From positions 1 to 5,788 of the forward strand of contig JAUVGM010000171.1 of the NCBI GenBank assembly GCA_030593785.1: 5,788 nucleotides of DNA. The letters run 5' to 3'. The translations under genes were made by a program, and so were the position numbers. Source of the stretch: Gammaproteobacteria bacterium (GTDB lineage Bacteria; Pseudomonadota; Gammaproteobacteria; UBA6429; Thiohalophilaceae). Of the stretch, positions 1 through 4,737 are shown piece by piece (position 1 is the stretch's first letter; every line of letters begins with the position of its first letter). Below the pieces are notes generated by a model that searched no databases, was not told the origin of the DNA, and worked only from the letters and a program-made list of their open reading frames with translations.

Positions 1-243
1 ACCTTAAAATTTATAAAAAAAGAAAATCTTGCTACAGACAAAGGTGAAATAAGCACTCTTAAAATGGAGCACTATAATCCAAAAACAAAACACCGTTTTA
101 CCTTCTGGTGTGCCGATAAAATGAATTTTTTACCCGTAAGAATACGCAAAATCAACCATAAAGGTGATGAAAACTTGCTCAATTTAACGCACTTTAATCA
201 ACAACCTATTGCTTTGAGTGTTTATCCCGAAGAAGAAGAATAG
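1..243 (+). CDS. C-terminal fragment of a DUF3108-like protein (5' end outside window)
   Basis: The first base of the window is in frame and the frame stays open for 80 codons to a TAG at 241-243. The visible part ends in four glutamates. The pattern (strand, then a Phe-Trp-Cys-Ala-Asp segment, then Phe-Leu-Pro-Val-Arg-Ile followed by charged residues and a Gly-Asp turn) resembles the C-terminal end of DUF3108 proteins, where a W-x-A-D and a 'LPVRI' strand are typical. Members are usually exported or periplasmic proteins of unknown biochemical role, often found near purine synthesis genes in gammaproteobacteria. Neither the signal peptide nor that neighbour is visible here. The reading frame is clear. 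The family assignment is from memory of the motif and is moderate. No function can be given. Confidence 0.72.
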   Translation, partial: TLKFIKKENLATDKGEISTLKMEHYNPKTKHRFTFWCADKMNFLPVRIRKINHKGDENLLNLTHFNQQPIALSVYPEEEE

Positions 244-257
244 ATATAGCGCTATAT
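244..257. repeat. Perfect 14-bp palindrome directly after the DUF3108-like stop codon
   Basis: ATATAGCGCTATAT is its own reverse complement and begins one base after the TAG stop. Outside it, 243/258 could form a G-T pair and 242/259 an A-T pair. With no spacer it would make only a short RNA hairpin, and no T-run follows, so it is not a convincing terminator. It could be a binding site for a dimeric regulator upstream of the cyclic-di-GMP gene that starts 108 bp later. That role is inference only. Confidence 0.45.
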
Positions 258-352
258 TTCTGAAAACAAACACAATTTCAGCCTTGTTTTTTCCTTAAAT
301 CACCTCAAGTTCAGTCCCGCAAACCCGATATATAAGGAATATTCTTTATAAT

Positions 353-367
353 GAAGGTAAGCGCGTG
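353..367 (+). promoter_or_regulatory. Ribosome-binding site and GTG start of the GGDEF/EAL gene
   Basis: GAAGG at 353-357 lies seven bases before the GTG at 365-367, a near-ideal Shine-Dalgarno arrangement. This decides the start: translation from this GTG yields a complete signal peptide, whereas the next in-frame ATG (446-448) would begin just after it. An ATG at 351 overlaps the site in another frame and runs only ten codons to a TAA at 381-383. Confidence 0.75.
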
Positions 368-3300
368 TCTGTCAGCAGACTAAAAATTGTATTAACTTCC
401 ACGTTATTTTCGATAGCACTTTGTTTTACGCAAACCAGCTTTGCGATGAAAAAAGATGTTCACATTGGAGTGCTTGCCATGTGGGGAGAAAAAGTCACAA
501 AACAGATGTGGCAACCCACCATGAACTATCTCAATCAATCAATTCCTAATTATAATTTCATACTAAACCCTCTCAAACTTCATCAAATTGACGAGGTTAT
601 AAAACAAAATAATTTAGATTTTATTCTTACCAATTCAGGAAACTATATTGAGTTATCAACTCGTTATGGTATTAGTCGGCTTGCAACATTAAAGACTCGG
701 GTAAACAATAAAACGTCTAGTCAATTTTCAGCCGTTATATTCACAAAAAGTAACCGTGATGACATTCAATCATTGGACGATTTGCGCGACAAATCATTTA
801 TGGCAGTAAAGAAAAATGTTATTGCTGGTTTTCAAATGGCCTGGTTAGAATTCAAAAATCATGACATAAATCCATTCGATGATTTTAAATCATTACAATT
901 CAGCGGGCATCCACAAGACAAAATTGTTTATGCCGTTCTTAATGGAAAAGTCGATGCGGGAACCGTGCGTTCTTCAATATTAGAACATATGGCGGCAAAT
1001 GGATTAATTGACATTGGTAACATTAAAATTCTCAATCGTAAAACAAGTGATAATTTTCCTTTCCTTCACTCAACCGTTCTTTATCCAGAATGGCCAATAG
1101 CAAAATTACAAAACACGCCTGCCGAACTTGCTAAAGCAGTAAGTATTTCATTACTACAGATGCCAACAAATAGTATTGCAGCAAAACAATCTCATAGCGC
1201 AGGTTGGACAGTGCCATTGGACTATTCTCCAGTACGACATTTATATAAAGCTCTTAACCTCCCGCCCTTCAAAGTTACACCACCCAATTTTTTTAAACGT
1301 TACTGGGGGCCATTACTTTTATTCTTAATGTTATTTTTGCAGCCTCTTTTTCTTTACATCCGTAAATTAAGAATTGATATACAAGTTGATACTGAAAAAC
1401 TTAAACGTTCAGAAACAGAATGGTCAAACGCCCTGGATTTTCTTGATGAGCCTATGTACATGGTTGATCTTGAAGACCGGATTATTAGAGCTAATAAAGC
1501 ATTTTATAAAAAAATAAAGGCTTCACCCGAAGAAGCTATTGGGAAAGTTGTAACTGATTATACTCATCATGAGGGAGAAGAAAGTCCTTGTAGGATTTGT
1601 CAGGCAAGAAATGATCAAATCGATACAATCTTAACACTAGAAGCTGATGACCCAGTCAATAAATCCGGTGCCCCTATGGAAATTAGTGTAAAAGTTATAC
1701 GGGACGAGAAGAATAAAGCCATTGGTATTATTCAAAGAATGCGTGATTTGACTAAATCTCGAGAGACTGAAAAAGCTTTACGCCGAAGTGAGTCACTGAT
1801 TAAAGAGCTACTCAATGCAACACCAGAACCTCTTATAGTTTCAAATCCAGACGGTACTATTGTTCTGGTAAATAAACAGTTTGAAAATGAATTTGGATAT
1901 AGCCGTGAAGAGATTATAGGTCATAAAATTGAAAAACTTATTCCTGCAAAACATCGTTCAAAACATATTGGAGTACGTCAGAGATATTCTTTACATCCCA
2001 CAAAGCGTCCCATGGGACGGGATATAAAAATAGAAGGTCTGCATAAAGACGGTCATATTTTTCCAATCGATATAAGTTTAAGTCCTTTTACCATTGATAA
2101 CGAAGTTCTCATTATCGCTACCATTCATAATATAAGTGATCGATTGAAAAAAGAAAAAGAACTTAAACGTTTAGCTTCTTTCCCCGAGCTTAATCCTAAT
2201 CCTATTATAGAATTTAAAAAGAATGGAACAATAACTTACGCAAACTCAGCATCAGTTAAATTGTTTCCTTCAATTCTGGACATGAATTCTAAGCATGAAA
2301 TTTTTTCTAACCTTGATGAAGAGTATTCTGATCTTGAAAACCATCATAAACTCATTCGAAATATAGAAGTAGGAGATTCAACTTATGAACAGAAAGTTGT
2401 TTATGACCTAGACACTGAAGTTTTTCGCATGTACATATGGGATATTACAAAGTTAAGAAATTTAACGATAAAAATGACTTACCAGGCTACCCACGATGCC
2501 TTAACAAACTTAATCAACCGTCGTGAATTTGAAAGGCGTCTGGAACAAGCTGTTGAAGATTCACGTCATAATAATAAAATGCATTCACTGTGTTATATGG
2601 ATCTTGATCAGTTTAAAGCAGTCAACGATTCTTGTGGCCATGCCGCAGGTGATGAATTATTAAAACAACTTGCAACCACACTGAAAGCTAAATCCAGGGA
2701 AACAGACACTTTCGCACGTCTTGGTGGAGATGAGTTCGGTTTATTATTAGAAAGCTGCCCCATTGAAAAAGCATCAATGTTAGCTGAAGAAGTAAGAAAA
2801 ACAGTTGAGGAATTTCGTTTTCATTGGGACAACAAAACGTTTAAAGTTGGAATTAGTATTGGTATTGTTACAATTACTAAAACAAGCGGCTCAATAAAAG
2901 AAATTCAATCTGCAGCAGATACTGCTTGCTATATGGCAAAAGAGCAAGGGCGTAACCGTATACATATTTATGAAATCGATTCAAATGCAATAGCGAAACT
3001 TACCAATGAAACAAACTGGTTCAACCGTATTAATACTGCACTTGATGATAATAACTTTGTTTTGTATTTCCAACAAATCGCATCCTTAAATAATTCAAAT
3101 CATGAACATTATGAAGTACTCATTAGAATGCTTGATAAAGAAGGTAACACCATCCCCCCCGGTTCATTTATACCTGCCGCAGAACGTTTTGATATTATGT
3201 CTTCTGTTGATAGCTGGGTAATTAAAAACACATTATTAATTATGCAGGAAGAAAAATTTAAAAATATTAATTTCTCAATAAACCTTTCCGGTCAATCATT

Positions 3301-3760
3301 AGGCGATCTTACCTTTATGAAAAACTGTATCACTCAATTAGAAGAGAGTGCAGTGAATCCAGAACGAGTATGTTTTGAAATAACTGAAACCGCCATGATT
3401 GCAAATCTTTCAAATGCCATTCGTTCAGTATCTGTTTTGCAAGGATTGGGTTGTAAAATAGCTCTTGATGATTTTGGCAGTGGCTTAAGTTCTTTTGCTT
3501 ATCTTAAAAACTTACCTGTTGATTATCTTAAAATTGATGGCAGTCTGATAAAAGATCTCGAAACTGATCCAGTTAATGTCACCATGGTAAAATCAATTAT
3601 TCATATTGGCCATAGCATGAATCTAGAGACCATTGCTGAATATGTTGAGAACGATGCTATTTTAGAGATATTACGAGATTTAAAAATTGATTATGTTCAA
3701 GGCTACGGGATTGCTAAACCCGTACCTATAGAAGAAATTAAACTATTGGAAACAATATGA
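365..3760 (+). CDS. Membrane sensor protein: PhnD/TtrS-like domain, three PAS domains, diguanylate cyclase and phosphodiesterase
   Basis: Predicted cyclic-di-GMP synthesising and degrading enzyme of 1131 residues, anchored in the inner membrane. Residues 1-27 are a signal peptide ending Ser-Phe-Ala. About 31-300 is a periplasmic binding fold of the phosphonate-binding (PhnD) type, opening with an Ile-Gly-Val-Leu-Ala strand like the sensor domain of the tetrathionate kinase TtrS. A membrane helix spans about 313-332. PAS domains lie at about 350-465, 478-593 and 602-697; the first carries His401-His402 and a Cys409-x-x-Cys412 pair. The GGDEF domain (about 700-870) has intact GGDEF at 787-791, metal-site Asp746 in MDLDQFK, and a canonical inhibitory RxxD (RETD, 778-781) five residues before GGDEF. 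The EAL domain (about 885-1131) has EVL at 917-919 in place of EAL and keeps Asn973, Glu1005, Asp1035-Asp1036, Lys1056, Glu1092 and Gln1112. Both activities therefore look possible. The ligand is unknown; a sulfur or phosphorus oxyanion is an inference. The GTG start is supported by the ribosome-binding site. No output partner is visible nearby. Confidence 0.95.
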   Translation: MSVSRLKIVLTSTLFSIALCFTQTSFAMKKDVHIGVLAMWGEKVTKQMWQPTMNYLNQSIPNYNFILNPLKLHQIDEVIKQNNLDFILTNSGNYIELSTRYGISRLATLKTRVNNKTSSQFSAVIFTKSNRDDIQSLDDLRDKSFMAVKKNVIAGFQMAWLEFKNHDINPFDDFKSLQFSGHPQDKIVYAVLNGKVDAGTVRSSILEHMAANGLIDIGNIKILNRKTSDNFPFLHSTVLYPEWPIAKLQNTPAELAKAVSISLLQMPTNSIAAKQSHSAGWTVPLDYSPVRHLYKALNLPPFKVTPPNFFKRYWGPLLLFLMLFLQPLFLYIRKLRIDIQVDTEKLKRSETEWSNALDFLDEPMYMVDLEDRIIRANKAFYKKIKASPEEAIGKVVTDYTHHEGEESPCRICQARNDQIDTILTLEADDPVNKSGAPMEISVKVIRDEKNKAIGIIQRMRDLTKSRETEKALRRSESLIKELLNATPEPLIVSNPDGTIVLVNKQFENEFGYSREEIIGHKIEKLIPAKHRSKHIGVRQRYSLHPTKRPMGRDIKIEGLHKDGHIFPIDISLSPFTIDNEVLIIATIHNISDRLKKEKELKRLASFPELNPNPIIEFKKNGTITYANSASVKLFPSILDMNSKHEIFSNLDEEYSDLENHHKLIRNIEVGDSTYEQKVVYDLDTEVFRMYIWDITKLRNLTIKMTYQATHDALTNLINRREFERRLEQAVEDSRHNNKMHSLCYMDLDQFKAVNDSCGHAAGDELLKQLATTLKAKSRETDTFARLGGDEFGLLLESCPIEKASMLAEEVRKTVEEFRFHWDNKTFKVGISIGIVTITKTSGSIKEIQSAADTACYMAKEQGRNRIHIYEIDSNAIAKLTNETNWFNRINTALDDNNFVLYFQQIASLNNSNHEHYEVLIRMLDKEGNTIPPGSFIPAAERFDIMSSVDSWVIKNTLLIMQEEKFKNINFSINLSGQSLGDLTFMKNCITQLEESAVNPERVCFEITETAMIANLSNAIRSVSVLQGLGCKIALDDFGSGLSSFAYLKNLPVDYLKIDGSLIKDLETDPVNVTMVKSIIHIGHSMNLETIAEYVENDAILEILRDLKIDYVQGYGIAKPVPIEEIKLLETI

Positions 3761-3761
3761 T

Positions 3762-4328
3762 TTACGCCTTTGGCAAAGTCACGCCTTGTTGTCCCTGATA
3801 TTTCCCACCACGATCTTTATAAGATGTTTCACAAACTTCATCTGCTTCAAAAAACAACATTTGTGCAATACCTTCGTTTGCATATATTTTTGCAGGCAAT
3901 GGTGTTGTGTTTGAAAACTCTAACGTTACGTGCCCTTCCCACTCAGGTTCAAGCGGTGTGACGTTTACGATAATACCGCAACGCGCATAAGTCGATTTAC
4001 CAAGACATACCGTTAACACACTGCGCGGTATACGAAAGTACTCAACTGTACGTGCAAGAGCAAAAGAGTTCGGAGGAATAATACAAACATCACTTTTAAC
4101 ATCAACAAAACTTTGATGATCAAAATCCTTGGGATCAACGATGGCAGAATTAATATTCGTGAAAATTTTGAATTCATCAGCACAACGAACATCATAGCCA
4201 TAACTCGAAGTACCATAAGAAACAATACGCTCACCATTAACATCCCGAACCTGACCCGGCTCAAAAGGCTCAATCATGCCTTCATTTTCCGCCATTCGAC
4301 GAATCGACTTATCTGATTTAATACTCAT
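3762..4328 (-). CDS. dcd: dCTP deaminase
   Basis: Deaminates dCTP to dUTP and ammonia in the cytoplasm. In many Gram-negative bacteria this supplies most of the dUMP for thymidylate synthesis after dUTPase acts. The 188 residues match the Pseudomonas-type Dcd over their whole length. Visible signatures are SYGTSSYGYDVRCADEFK near residue 37, IIPPNSFALART near 83, the nucleotide-binding GKSTYARCGI (110-119), PLEPEWEGHVTLEFSN (125-140) with the probable catalytic Glu137 (equivalent to E. coli Glu138), and the C-terminal GGKYQGQQGVTLP. The protein is complete and no key residue is missing. The ATG (4326-4328 on the + strand, read as its complement) is preceded by a weak AGG about ten bases upstream. 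The gene ends one base from the stop of the convergent sensor gene. apbC lies 403 bp upstream on the same strand, but a terminator lies between them. Confidence 0.98.
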   Translation of the reverse strand: MSIKSDKSIRRMAENEGMIEPFEPGQVRDVNGERIVSYGTSSYGYDVRCADEFKIFTNINSAIVDPKDFDHQSFVDVKSDVCIIPPNSFALARTVEYFRIPRSVLTVCLGKSTYARCGIIVNVTPLEPEWEGHVTLEFSNTTPLPAKIYANEGIAQMLFFEADEVCETSYKDRGGKYQGQQGVTLPKA

Positions 4329-4373
4329 CTAGTTCTGCCTATTTATACTGATGTGATGCCAAAAAGAAAAAGG

Positions 4374-4404
4374 AATATATCATATTCGTTGCTTTATTTG
4401 TCAT
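4374..4404 (-). promoter_or_regulatory. dcd: Possible weak promoter for dcd
   Basis: Read on the - strand, ATGACA (complement of 4399-4404) resembles a -35 box and TATATT (complement of 4374-4379) resembles a -10 box. The spacer is 19 bp, longer than the 17-bp optimum. A second -10-like TATAAA lies closer to the ATG, at about 4343-4348, but would leave almost no leader. A promoter is expected somewhere in 4329-4580 because a terminator upstream should stop transcripts from apbC. This particular assignment is weak. Confidence 0.25.
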
Positions 4405-4445
4405 ATGTATTTGAGATAACCAGACGTCTCACGGCTATGAAACGA

Positions 4446-4534
4446 GATGATTCAAATCAAGACTCGCAAACCATGCCATCCTTGGCCGCTCGACTGCTGC
4501 ATCCTTGCAGCAGACGGTCTTGATTTGAATCATC
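4446..4534. repeat. 89-bp palindromic element with 18-bp perfect terminal arms and two inner hairpins
   Basis: The outer arms (4446-4463 and 4517-4534) are perfect 18-bp inverted copies beginning GATGATTCAAATC. The 53 bases between them hold two more hairpins: GCCA-TCCT-TGGC (4475-4486) and CTGCTGCA-TCCT-TGCAGCAG (4494-4513, eight pairs). The second can gain two pairs (4491-4492 with 4515-4516) past one A-A mismatch. As RNA or single-stranded DNA the whole would fold into a three-way junction. The sequence is more GC-rich in its middle than its surroundings. It encodes nothing convincing. It looks like a dispersed palindromic (REP/MITE-like) repeat or a structured leader of dcd. The symmetry is certain; the class is inference. 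Confidence 0.8.
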
Positions 4535-4548
4535 CCATTCCATATCCT

Positions 4549-4581
4549 GGTCTTGATCTCGCATCAATATAAATTCAAGAC
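4549..4581. repeat. Small inverted repeat sharing sequence with the 89-bp element
   Basis: GTCTTGA at 4550-4556 pairs with TCAAGAC at 4575-4581 around an 18-base loop. GGTCTTGAT at 4549-4557 is also a direct copy of the start of the 89-bp element's right arm (4516-4524), 33 bases away. It may be a degenerate or partial copy of that arm, or an alternative pairing partner for the left arm. Short enough to be partly coincidental. Confidence 0.4.
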
Positions 4582-4608
4582 AAAAAAATACGCTGTAAAA
4601 CAGCGTAT
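4582..4608 (-). terminator. Rho-independent terminator downstream of apbC
   Basis: On the - strand a nine-base stem ATACGCTGT pairs with ACAGCGTAT around a TTT loop (4588-4608) and is followed at once by seven T residues (complement of the A-run 4582-4588, of which one base lies in the stem). This is a textbook intrinsic terminator in the direction of apbC and dcd transcription. It sits about 124 bp after the apbC stop and before dcd, so it should separate their transcripts. On the + strand the stem lacks a T-run and would not terminate well. Confidence 0.85.
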
Positions 4609-4737
4609 AACAAGAACGTAATATTTCTGTTGTAACAAGGCGGAAAATAAATTTAACGACCGATTTTACAAACAGTAAATGAGGAAGTTAAATTTATTTT
4701 CCAACGCCGTTAGAACGGAAATAGTACGTTCTTAGTT
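4609..4737. repeat. Long imperfect inverted repeat overlapping the 3' end of apbC
   Basis: Two arms of about 50 bases (4609-4657 and 4687-4737) are largely complementary. The paired blocks, from outside in, are 4609-4611 with 4735-4737, 4612-4620 with 4725-4733 (AAGAACGTA), 4622-4627 with 4718-4723, 4629-4631 with 4714-4716, 4633-4636 with 4709-4712, 4639-4642 with 4705-4708 (GGCG), and 4643-4657 with 4687-4701 (15 perfect pairs). Bulges of one to three bases separate the blocks. The 29-base loop holds a further five-pair stem (TTTAC 4665-4669 with GTAAA 4675-4679). The right arm covers the apbC stop codon and its last Asn codon. It has the shape of a MITE-like insertion or a large 3'-UTR hairpin that abuts the terminator. 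No transposase gene is present. Confidence 0.8.

Noticed and set aside
263..292. AAAACAA/TTGTTTT stem followed by T residues as a terminator of the DUF3108-like gene
   Set aside because: Seven pairs with only one G-C, a 14-base loop, and the T-run is part of the stem. Too weak to call.
347..352. Perfect TATAAT as a -10 box for the sensor gene
   Set aside because: No -35-like hexamer lies 16-18 bp upstream and no extended -10 is present. Transcription would start only a few bases before the GTG and lose the ribosome-binding site.
3704..3724. Hairpin TACGGG...CCCGTA near the end of the sensor gene as a terminator for dcd or the sensor gene
   Set aside because: Six pairs with a nine-base loop and no T-run on either strand. 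It lies in the conserved coding segment after the EAL domain's Gln1112 and is best explained by codon content.
3770..4316. Open frames on both strands inside dcd (63, 67 and 86 codons)
   Set aside because: They are shadows of dcd in other frames, with low-complexity or unnatural composition. dcd itself is unambiguous.
4437..4523. A 28-codon + strand frame (ATG at 4437, TGA at 4521-4523) running through the 89-bp palindromic element
   Set aside because: It has no ribosome-binding site, its sequence is dictated by the palindrome, and it is very short. Spurious small frames are common in such repeats.
4629..4716. Integron attC site suggested by TAACAAGGCG ... CGCCGTTA
   Set aside because: The outer boxes do not fit the RYYYAAC/GTTRRRY consensus, complementarity continues well beyond them on both sides, and there is no integrase or cassette context.
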